Source: an uncultured Bacteroidia bacterium
GTDB lineage: Bacteria; Bacteroidota; Bacteroidia; Bacteroidales; UBA932
Assembly: GCA_902773305.1 (NCBI GenBank)
Contig: CACYEB010000229.1
Span: forward strand, 1-11,343
DNA: 11,343 nucleotides
Direction: 5' to 3'
The translations under genes were made by a program, and so were the position numbers. Below are positions 5,664 to 11,343 of the stretch, one piece after another (positions within the stretch are counted from its first letter, which is position 1; each line of letters opens with the position of its first letter). The notes under the pieces are model-generated. The model searched no databases. It saw only the letters and a list, made by a program, of their open reading frames with translations, and was not told the DNA's origin.

Positions 5664-6950
5664 TTACTTTATGTTGATGACGTAATAATTCTTCTTGCCT
5701 TTCTGGGCCAGTATGTAGTGGCCGTTCACGATGTCGGAGGCGGTCACGGAGCCGTTGGGGTCGGTGAACTTGTCCTTGTTGATGGAGATGCCGTTACCGG
5801 CCACCATCTTGCGGGCCTCGCCTTTGGAGGGCATAATATCTGTCTTTACGGCCAGCAGGTCCAGGATATTGCAGGGCAGTTCTGCCTTGGGCAGATCAAA
5901 CGAAGGCACGTCGCCGAACACCGCACGGAAAGTGCGCTCGTCCAGTTTCTTCAGATCCTCCGAGTTGCCGCGGAAAAGCATCTCGGATGCAGCCACAGCA
6001 TTTTCATAGGCCTTCTCGCCGTGCACCATAATGGTGATTTCCTTGGCCAGGAGCTTCTGCAGCTCGCGTCGGCCGGGATCCTCCCGGTGGGCGGCGATGG
6101 CAACCTCAATGGTCTCGCGGTCCAGCATTGTGAATATCTTGATGTAGCGCTCGGCATCCTCGTCTGAGACATTCATCCAGAACTGGTAGAACTCGTAGGG
6201 CGAGGTGCGCTCGGCGTCCAGCCATACGTTACCCTTCTCGGTCTTGCCGAATTTGGTGCCGTCGGCCTTGCGGATCAGCGGGCAGGTCAGGGCAAAAGCT
6301 TCGCCGCCGTCCATACGGCGGATGAGCTCGGTACCGGTGGTAATGTTGCCCCACTGGTCGCTGCCGCCCAGCTGCAGGATGCAGCCGCGGTTTTTCCAAA
6401 GCCAGTAAAAATCGTAGCCCTGCATCAGTTGGTAGCTGAATTCGGTGAAGGACATACCCTCGCTGCTGTCACGGGAAAGGCGTTTTTTAACGCTGTCCTT
6501 GGCCATCATATAGTTGACGGTAATGTTCTTGCCGATATCGCGGATAAAGTTGATGAAGCTGTAGTCCTTCATCCAATCGTAGTTGTTCACCAGTTCCGCC
6601 TTGTTGGGAGCGTCGCTGTCAAAATCCAAAAAGCGGGACAACTGCTTTTTGAGACAGCCCACATTATGCTGCAGAGTGGCTTCGTCCAGCAGGTTGCGCT
6701 CCGCGCTCTTCATCGACGGGTCACCGATCATACCCGTGGCTCCGCCCACCAGCGCGAACGGCTTGTGGCCGCAAGCCTGGAAATGCTTCAATATCATCAC
6801 GCTCACCAGATGGCCGATGTGCAGGCTGTCGGCCGTGGGGTCGATACCGACATACGCCGACTGGGGCCCTTCCATCAACTTCTCCTCCGTCCCAGGCATA
6901 ATGTCCTGGATCATTCCTCTCCACTTGAGTTCTTCTACAAAGTTTTTCAT
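5664..6950 (-). CDS. tyrS: Tyrosyl-tRNA synthetase
   Basis: This is a 428-residue class I aminoacyl-tRNA synthetase, cytosolic, charging tRNA-Tyr. The HIGH motif is at 44-47 (SLHIGHLV) and the KMSKS counterpart is KFGKT at 233-237, as in many bacterial TyrRS. Tyrosine-pocket stretches [10 protein letters not shown] (33-42), SYQLMQGYD (172-180) and GGSDQWGN (195-202) are all present. The C-terminal S4-like RNA-binding domain (about 362-428) contains [19 protein letters not shown]. Length and all motifs are normal, so it should be functional. The ATG at 6950 follows a TACCTTTG promoter box, and the gene leads a tight cluster with rbfA and the Lol permease. No T-box leader is visible in the short 5' region. 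Confidence 0.97.
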   Translation of the reverse strand: MKNFVEELKWRGMIQDIMPGTEEKLMEGPQSAYVGIDPTADSLHIGHLVSVMILKHFQACGHKPFALVGGATGMIGDPSMKSAERNLLDEATLQHNVGCLKKQLSRFLDFDSDAPNKAELVNNYDWMKDYSFINFIRDIGKNITVNYMMAKDSVKKRLSRDSSEGMSFTEFSYQLMQGYDFYWLWKNRGCILQLGGSDQWGNITTGTELIRRMDGGEAFALTCPLIRKADGTKFGKTEKGNVWLDAERTSPYEFYQFWMNVSDEDAERYIKIFTMLDRETIEVAIAAHREDPGRRELQKLLAKEITIMVHGEKAYENAVAASEMLFRGNSEDLKKLDERTFRAVFGDVPSFDLPKAELPCNILDLLAVKTDIMPSKGEARKMVAGNGISINKDKFTDPNGSVTASDIVNGHYILAQKGKKNYYVINIK

Positions 6951-6981
6951 CAGTTGCTTTTTCTTTTCTAAAGTCGACCTG

Positions 6982-6989
6982 CAAAGGTA
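6982..6989 (-). promoter_or_regulatory. -7 box of the tyrS-rbfA-lolC/E promoter
   Basis: The minus strand reads TACCTTTG, a perfect TAnnTTTG match, 31 nt before the tyrS ATG. It implies a leader of about 25 nt. About 18 nt further upstream is only CTG, so the -33 element is weak. The 71-nt gap between the MFS stop and tyrS holds no convincing hairpin, so some read-through from the upstream genes is possible. Confidence 0.6.
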
Positions 6990-7021
6990 ATTGAAAAAAT
7001 CGTATATCAGGGGAAAACCTT

Positions 7022-8602
7022 TTACTCTTCTATCGGTCTATACTTGGGCACAAGCGACTTCATAAGCGTCCAGGCAAAGAGATAGGCGATGCCGCAGAAG
7101 CAGAACATCACAAAATAGCCCGCAGGCTTGCCTGAAAAGCCCAGGAACCGGAATGCGTCGCCCGCCTGTTCGGCATATGTAAACAGGTTGCCGGCAATCC
7201 TTTGTACGAACATCGACCCGATACCGCCAGCCATTGCACCTATGCCCGTGATGGTGGCAATCGCCTTTTTGGGGAACATATCGCCCACGGTAGAGAAGAG
7301 GTTCGCGCTCCAGGCCTGATGGCCCGCTGCGGCCAGGCCTATCAGCACTGCCGGCCACCAGGGGGAGTTGAAATGTACGCCCAGAGGTTGTGCAAACAGC
7401 GATGCCAGCGGGAAAAAGGCAAAAATGAGCATTGCCAGCATACGGCCGGCGTACGGATTCATCCCTTTCTTATCCACAAATATCTTTGGCAGATAACCGC
7501 CGCCGATGGATACCACCGTAACAATCAGATAGAGGGTAAAAATCAGCGCCTGGCCAAGGCCGGAAGTAGCCGGAGCGTGAAACTGGTTGCTGAAGTAGCT
7601 CGGAGCCCAGAACAGGAAGAACCACCACACGCCGTCGGTAAAGAATTTCCCAAAGAAAAAAGACCACGTCTGGCGGTATTTGTAACAGCGTACAAACGGG
7701 ATATTCAATATCACAATCGCGCCGATCAGGACGATGGTACTCCAAAGCAGTGGCTTGATGAAGAATGATCCCAGCAGCGCACACATTCCTACGGTTATGA
7801 ACACCCACGAAAGCGGCAGCATCGCAAAACGGTTGTCCTTGGCAGCCGCCTCCCTGGGTACAACTTCGCCAGCCGTGTCATCCTGATGAATATACTCCAG
7901 CTCGGCCGCATTCACCCGCCTGCTCTTTTCTGGCTTTTCGTACATAAACACCCAGAAGAACATCCAGATGAAACCGAGGCCGCCGATTATGATGAAAGCC
8001 ATCTCCCAGCCGAACCTGACTGCCAGCGGCGGAATCATAAGAGGTGCCGCAAGGGCGCCCACAGAGGCTCCGGCGTTGAAGATGGAAGTCGCAAACGCAC
8101 GGGCCTTCTTGGGAAAATATTCGGCCGTCACCTTGATGGCGGCAGGGAAGTTGCCCGCCTCGCCAAGGGCCAGGATGCCACGACACAAGAGGAACAGGAA
8201 CACGGACGTGGTGGACACGGCAAGGGCCGCCTCGCTGCCCGCCTCAACGGCGCGCATGGCCTCTACGCTTTCGAGCCCGGCGATATGTGCAGTGCCCCAT
8301 CCGCAGAGGGCGTGCAGGCATGCGCCTGCACTCCAGACCCCGATGGCAATCAGATAGCCTTTCTTGGTTCCCATCCAGTCCACGAACTTGCCGGCGAAAA
8401 GGCAGCAGACCGCATAGAATATGGAGAAAAAACTGGTAATCAGGCCATAGTCGGCATCTGTCCAGTGGAACCCGGGCTTTATAAACTCTTCGTATGTCAG
8501 CGAAAGCACCTGACGGTCAAGGTAATTTACAGTGGTTGCCACAAACAGCAGGCTGCATATCCACCACCGCCAGTTGGTCATCAATTTCTCGTTGGTACTC
8601 AT
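7022..8602 (-). CDS. MFS transporter, ExuT-like (anion:cation symporter family)
   Basis: At 526 residues it is longer than typical 430-residue ExuT/hexuronate transporters. The family is clear from [16 protein letters not shown] (25-40), the TM4-5 region [18 protein letters not shown] (140-157), [18 protein letters not shown] (161-178) and [19 protein letters not shown] (310-328). Two insertions explain the length: an extended loop at ~103-133, and a hydrophobic block at ~261-304 forming two extra segments ([33 protein letters not shown]) between the halves, giving about 14 helices. Proton-driven uptake of a sugar acid is the family expectation; the real substrate is not shown. No uronate catabolic genes are nearby. 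It follows the VanX-type gene by 33 nt on the same strand and may be co-transcribed with it. Confidence 0.88.
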   Translation of the reverse strand: MSTNEKLMTNWRWWICSLLFVATTVNYLDRQVLSLTYEEFIKPGFHWTDADYGLITSFFSIFYAVCCLFAGKFVDWMGTKKGYLIAIGVWSAGACLHALCGWGTAHIAGLESVEAMRAVEAGSEAALAVSTTSVFLFLLCRGILALGEAGNFPAAIKVTAEYFPKKARAFATSIFNAGASVGALAAPLMIPPLAVRFGWEMAFIIIGGLGFIWMFFWVFMYEKPEKSRRVNAAELEYIHQDDTAGEVVPREAAAKDNRFAMLPLSWVFITVGMCALLGSFFIKPLLWSTIVLIGAIVILNIPFVRCYKYRQTWSFFFGKFFTDGVWWFFLFWAPSYFSNQFHAPATSGLGQALIFTLYLIVTVVSIGGGYLPKIFVDKKGMNPYAGRMLAMLIFAFFPLASLFAQPLGVHFNSPWWPAVLIGLAAAGHQAWSANLFSTVGDMFPKKAIATITGIGAMAGGIGSMFVQRIAGNLFTYAEQAGDAFRFLGFSGKPAGYFVMFCFCGIAYLFAWTLMKSLVPKYRPIEE

Positions 8603-8635
8603 TTGTCAGATATCAATAATTCTCCGGCTAACGCG

Positions 8636-9400
8636 CTATAATTGCTTTACCGGAAAAGTAAAATATGTCTCGGGGTAGGGCTCGTCTTCCAGGGTGAAGT
8701 GCCACCACTCGGAATCAAGCGCCCGGAAACCGTGCAGCAGCATCGCCCGGCGCAGAATCATACGGTTTTCGAATTGCTCGCGGGTGATGGGACGCCTCTG
8801 AGAAGCGGCGGCTGCGGCATCAAATTCACCCGTTACCGGGTTTCCGCAGAAATCGGGGTGGCTCTCTATTCCGAACCAGTCGAAAGTTCCGCCCATATCC
8901 ACCTCTCTCTCCGCAGCCATATCAAACAGGGTCAGATCGACGGTGGAGCCGCGGGTATGGCCCGATTTCTCCATAATGTACTCCTGATCGAACAGCACCG
9001 ACTTGTCCAGGTCCGGATAGAAGTACTCCTTCATACGGATATCCGGCACGTCGGCTGCCCAGCGCACGAAATGGTCCACGGCACACTGCGGGCGGTAGGC
9101 ATCGAATATCTTGAGCCGGTAGCCTTGCGCCACCAGGTCGTCGCTGACCGCCTTGAGGGCCGCTGCTGCCGCTTTTGTCAGCAGGGCGACGGGTTGTTCG
9201 TAACCGTCAATCCTGTCTCCCACAAAATTATAGGTAGAATAGTAGCGTATCTCCAGGATAGCATCCGGCACGGCCTCTGCCAAGGTCACGAATCCGGTGG
9301 AATCAGCCTCGGGAGCAATGACATTACGCCTATTCGAGCACGAGCAGAAAACGCCCGTCACCGCCAAAAGGCAGCCAAGCAGAAGCAGATGCTTTTTCAT
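8636..9400 (-). CDS. VanX-type D-alanyl-D-alanine dipeptidase, lipoprotein
   Basis: This 254-residue M15D zinc dipeptidase hydrolyses D-Ala-D-Ala. The signal peptide ends in a lipobox-like FCSC with C21 the likely lipidated cysteine, so it acts in the cell envelope, unlike cytosolic VanX of enterococci. All catalytic residues are in place: R103 in FDAYRP, zinc ligands H148 and D155 in SGHTRGSTVDL, and E231 (general base) with H234 (third ligand) in SEWWHF. The H-to-D spacing of 7 and E-to-H spacing of 3 match VanX. No vanA/vanH or VanRS genes are present, so this is more likely peptidoglycan-fragment recycling or nutrition, as proposed for DdpX-type homologues, than vancomycin resistance. It lies 25 nt after the SUMF1 gene and 33 nt before the MFS gene. 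The exact dipeptide specificity is inferred. Confidence 0.92.
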   Translation of the reverse strand: MKKHLLLLGCLLAVTGVFCSCSNRRNVIAPEADSTGFVTLAEAVPDAILEIRYYSTYNFVGDRIDGYEQPVALLTKAAAAALKAVSDDLVAQGYRLKIFDAYRPQCAVDHFVRWAADVPDIRMKEYFYPDLDKSVLFDQEYIMEKSGHTRGSTVDLTLFDMAAEREVDMGGTFDWFGIESHPDFCGNPVTGEFDAAAAASQRRPITREQFENRMILRRAMLLHGFRALDSEWWHFTLEDEPYPETYFTFPVKQL

Positions 9401-9425
9401 TACGACGGTAACCGGTGGTTGATGC

Positions 9426-10304
9426 CTATTCTTCTACGGATATCTCACCTGCGTTTGTCAACGCCAGACGCATACCGTCGTAAGCGTACATATGGGTAAA
9501 GTTGCCGGCGTGACGGTAGCTGACGCGGCACATCGTGGGGCCATAGTTCCAACAGCCGCCTCGTTCTATATGGAACTCGCGCTTCTTGTCGCTCTTGAGC
9601 ATTTTCTGTGAGTACTGCGGCTCTTTACCGTCGTACATAAGATATTTGTCTTCGCACCACTCGAACACGTTTCCGCTCATATCATACAGACCCAGTTCAT
9701 TGGGTTTCTTGCTGGCAACGGGATGTGACTTTTCACCGGCATTGGCCACGGTCCAAGCCACCTCTTCCAGATTGTCGCTGCCGGCATACTTGTACCCTTT
9801 GCTGAATTTGCCGCCGCGGGCAGCATATTCCCATTCTATCTCTTTGGGCAGACGGAATTCCAGGCCAGTGAGTTCGTTGAGTGTCTCTATGAAACTGTTG
9901 CAGTCTTTCCAGCTTATTTTGTCCACGGGACACTCGGGCCAACGGGTATAAGAAGGATTGAAACCAGTCACAGCCTCGAAAAGAGCCTGGGTGACCTCGG
10001 TCTGGCCAATCCAGAAATCATCGACGGTTACCTCGTGAGCCGGCTTCTCGTTGGGTTGGGGCTCGGTCCCCTGCTCCGGCGTGGCACCCATAGTATAAGT
10101 GCCGCCCTCTACCTTGACCATCTTGAATGTGACACCCGCCACGGTGTACTCTTTAATCTCGACATTTGAAACCGCCTCGGCTTCTGTTGCCTTTTCTCCG
10201 CCTTTGCCGGCCTTGTTACCGCCACCCTTGCAAGACGGCATTACTGCCAATATCACAAGCGCCAAAGTCAGCGCCAGAACATCATTAATACGATTTTTCT
10301 TCAT
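9426..10304 (-). CDS. SUMF1/FGE-fold lipoprotein, probably not a formylglycine generator
   Basis: A 292-residue protein with lipobox MPSC (C25 lipidated), a Gly/Lys/Glu-rich linker (26-45) and one SUMF1 (formylglycine-generating enzyme) domain from ~58. The fold markers are clear: GGTYTMGA, FWIGQTEVTQALFEAV, PVDKISWKDC, FRLPKEIEWEYAARGG, NELGLYDMSGNVFEWC and RGGCW...CRVSYR. In true FGE the last motif reads RGGSxxCxxxxC, with both cysteines catalytic. Here the first cysteine position is Y254, while C259 keeps the second, and an extra cysteine (C251) replaces the serine. No sulfatase is nearby. It is therefore more likely a structural or carbohydrate-binding SUMF1 lipoprotein, in the manner of gliding/type IX GldJ/GldK relatives, though it is shorter than those. 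It starts 24 nt after the sufD stop. Function is unknown. Confidence 0.88.
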   Translation of the reverse strand: MKKNRINDVLALTLALVILAVMPSCKGGGNKAGKGGEKATEAEAVSNVEIKEYTVAGVTFKMVKVEGGTYTMGATPEQGTEPQPNEKPAHEVTVDDFWIGQTEVTQALFEAVTGFNPSYTRWPECPVDKISWKDCNSFIETLNELTGLEFRLPKEIEWEYAARGGKFSKGYKYAGSDNLEEVAWTVANAGEKSHPVASKKPNELGLYDMSGNVFEWCEDKYLMYDGKEPQYSQKMLKSDKKREFHIERGGCWNYGPTMCRVSYRHAGNFTHMYAYDGMRLALTNAGEISVEE

Positions 10305-10328
10305 AATGGTTTATATTTTTCTATAAAA

Positions 10329-10946
10329 TTATATCAAACTGTCCAAACTTTCAAGGGCTTCCGATACTATTTCTTCTGGGAGGCCCTCCAGCACTTCCGA
10401 TGCAAACGCTGTCATCTGCAATTTCCGAGCCCGGTCAAGGGGGATACCCCTGCTTCGCAGATAAAAAAGCCCTTCTTCGTCAATCCGGCCGAAAGTGGCG
10501 CCGTGGCTGCACTTTACATCGTCGGCATATATTTCAAGCTGTGGCAGCGACTGAGCCCTGCAGTCATCTCCCAGCAGCAGGTTGTGGTTTTCCTGATATG
10601 CCTCTGTACCGGAGCACTGTCCGGGCACGCGGATCAGCCCGAAAAACCGGGTACGTGCCTGTCCTCCGATGATTCCCTTGAAGAGCTGACGGCTGCTGCA
10701 GCCAGGGACGCCGTGTTCCATATCCACCTCAAACCTCACGCTGGCCTCTCCTCCGGCAAGATACAGGCCGCGAAGGGAGCAGTCGCCGCCCTCGCCTGCA
10801 AAGCGTACCGACACCGAACAGTCAATGGTGCCCGAAGCCCCCGGAAGAGCCACAAACACCAGCTGACGGCTTTCTCCGGCACCGACGGTGACCTCCACCT
10901 TGCGGTTGGAAGAGCCGGTTAAAAGTATGACTTCGCTACTTGCCAT
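10329..10946 (-). CDS. sufD: SufD-like Fe-S assembly protein, N-terminally short form
   Basis: This 205-residue SufB/SufD-family protein is the scaffold partner in the SufBC2D iron-sulfur assembly complex. The C-terminal hallmark is intact: [20 protein letters not shown] (116-135), [20 protein letters not shown] (137-156) and [26 protein letters not shown] (161-186). The CSH at 146-148 corresponds to the conserved C358/H360 of E. coli SufD, which lie at the SufB-SufD cluster site. The usual ~420-450-residue SufD has an N-terminal helical domain and earlier beta-helix turns that are absent here. The ATG at 10944-10946 overlaps the sufC stop by 11 nt, which fixes the start and shows the shortness is real in this sequence, not an annotation error. 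The order sufC-sufD is usual, but no sufS follows. It is probably functional, given its clean reading frame. Confidence 0.88.
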   Translation of the reverse strand: MASSEVILLTGSSNRKVEVTVGAGESRQLVFVALPGASGTIDCSVSVRFAGEGGDCSLRGLYLAGGEASVRFEVDMEHGVPGCSSRQLFKGIIGGQARTRFFGLIRVPGQCSGTEAYQENHNLLLGDDCRAQSLPQLEIYADDVKCSHGATFGRIDEEGLFYLRSRGIPLDRARKLQMTAFASEVLEGLPEEIVSEALESLDSLI

Positions 10947-11343
10947 TATGTTGATTTATAATCCAGTCGTATCCCTTTGCCTCTATTTCGAGCGCCAGGG
11001 AACGGTCGCCCGTCATAATTATGCGACCGTCATAGAGTACGTGCACGACGTCCGGCACGATATAGTCCAGCAGCCGCTGGTAGTGCGTTATTACGATGAA
11101 TGCGTTCTCTTCGGTGCGAAGACTGTCGACCCCCTCTCCCACTATTCTCAGCGCATCAACATCCAGGCCGCTGTCGGTCTCGTCCAGAATGGCCAGCCGC
11201 GGCTCCAGTACAGCCATCTGCAACACCTCGTTGCGCTTCTTTTCACCGCCTGAAAAGCCGACGTTCACACCACGTGACAGAAAACTGCGGTTCATATTCA
11301 CAAGCGGAAGCTTCCCGTTGAGCAGTTTCAGGAATTCAGCGCC
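10936..11343 (-). CDS. sufC: SufC ATPase of the SUF Fe-S assembly system (partial, 5' end outside)
   Basis: The last 135 codons of sufC run in from the right edge; the N-terminal half with Walker A lies outside. Visible ABC-ATPase motifs are the signature [10 protein letters not shown], Walker B with D-loop [16 protein letters not shown], and the switch histidine in [11 protein letters not shown]. The wording [10 protein letters not shown] and [12 protein letters not shown] is specific to SufC. The protein binds SufB and SufD and drives cluster assembly on the scaffold by ATP hydrolysis. Internal GTG (11299-11301) and ATG (11293-11295) codons are in frame but lie within the conserved sequence and are not starts. 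Its 3' end overlaps sufD by 11 nt, a layout that supports coupled translation. sufB would be expected upstream, beyond the window. Confidence 0.96.
   Translation of the reverse strand, partial: GAEFLKLLNGKLPLVNMNRSFLSRGVNVGFSGGEKKRNEVLQMAVLEPRLAILDETDSGLDVDALRIVGEGVDSLRTEENAFIVITHYQRLLDYIVPDVVHVLYDGRIIMTGDRSLALEIEAKGYDWIINQHNGK

Noticed and set aside
6240..6254. KFGKT in TyrRS instead of KMSKS
   Set aside because: This is the ordinary form of the second signature motif in many bacterial TyrRS, including E. coli, so it is not unusual.
7886..8641. Plus-strand open frame of 251 codons opposite the MFS gene
   Set aside because: Antisense shadow of a well-conserved transporter; no recognisable domain or promoter.
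8636..9400. Possible vancomycin-resistance locus because of the VanX-type gene
   Set aside because: No ligase, dehydrogenase or two-component genes accompany it, and it has a lipoprotein signal, so an envelope or recycling role is more likely.
8642..9499. Long plus-strand open frame (285 codons) opposite the VanX-type gene
   Set aside because: It is antisense to a gene with all catalytic residues conserved; its composition (His/Arg/Gly-rich) is typical of a GC-driven shadow frame.

Overview
This window is about 11.3 kb of ordinary chromosomal DNA, most likely from a member of the Bacteroidota (order Bacteroidales). Three things point that way. Several upstream regions carry TAnnTTTG -7 boxes, two of them with TTG or TTTG placed exactly 19 nt upstream, which is the Bacteroidota sigma-factor promoter form. 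Gene starts lack purine-rich Shine-Dalgarno sequences. The gene families (RbfA next to a LolC/E-type permease, BIG2/kelch lipoprotein, 14-segment ExuT-like MFS) also fit. I cannot name the genus from sequence alone.

Layout, left to right. Positions 1-478 (+) encode a DUF456 membrane protein. Positions 479-632 hold three ~50-nt repeats, each with a hairpin. A tRNA-Pro(TGG) lies on the minus strand (678-751) with its own terminator. It is followed by a divergent promoter region, a 160-nt stretch of GC-rich repeats, and a tRNA-Ser(GCT) on the plus strand (974-1061) with a terminator. Next comes a monocistronic plus-strand lipoprotein gene (1213-2916) with its own promoter and terminator; it has two BIG2 Ig-like domains and a kelch-type propeller. 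Everything from 3010 to the right edge is on the minus strand.

In transcription order the minus-strand genes are: sufC (5' end outside the window), an unusually short sufD, a SUMF1-domain lipoprotein, a VanX-type D-Ala-D-Ala dipeptidase lipoprotein, and an ExuT-like MFS transporter. These are separated by an 11-nt overlap or by 24-33 nt, so they could form one transcription unit. A promoter then starts tyrS-rbfA-lolC/E, a very tight cluster (2-nt gap, then 0-nt gap). It ends in a terminator whose 5' arm lies in the last lolC/E codons. Finally ilvE is transcribed from a weak promoter next to that terminator.

Functionally the window mixes housekeeping (Fe-S assembly, tyrosyl-tRNA charging, 30S maturation, lipoprotein trafficking, branched-chain amino acid transamination) with envelope proteins. 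I found no mobile element, CRISPR array, defence cassette or clearly new multi-gene system. The points most worth a second look are the half-length SufD fixed by its overlap with sufC, the three-hairpin repeat array, the repeat-rich leader in front of tRNA-Ser, the same-frame zero-gap rbfA/lolC junction with a TTG start, and the SUMF1 protein lacking one of the two FGE catalytic cysteines.
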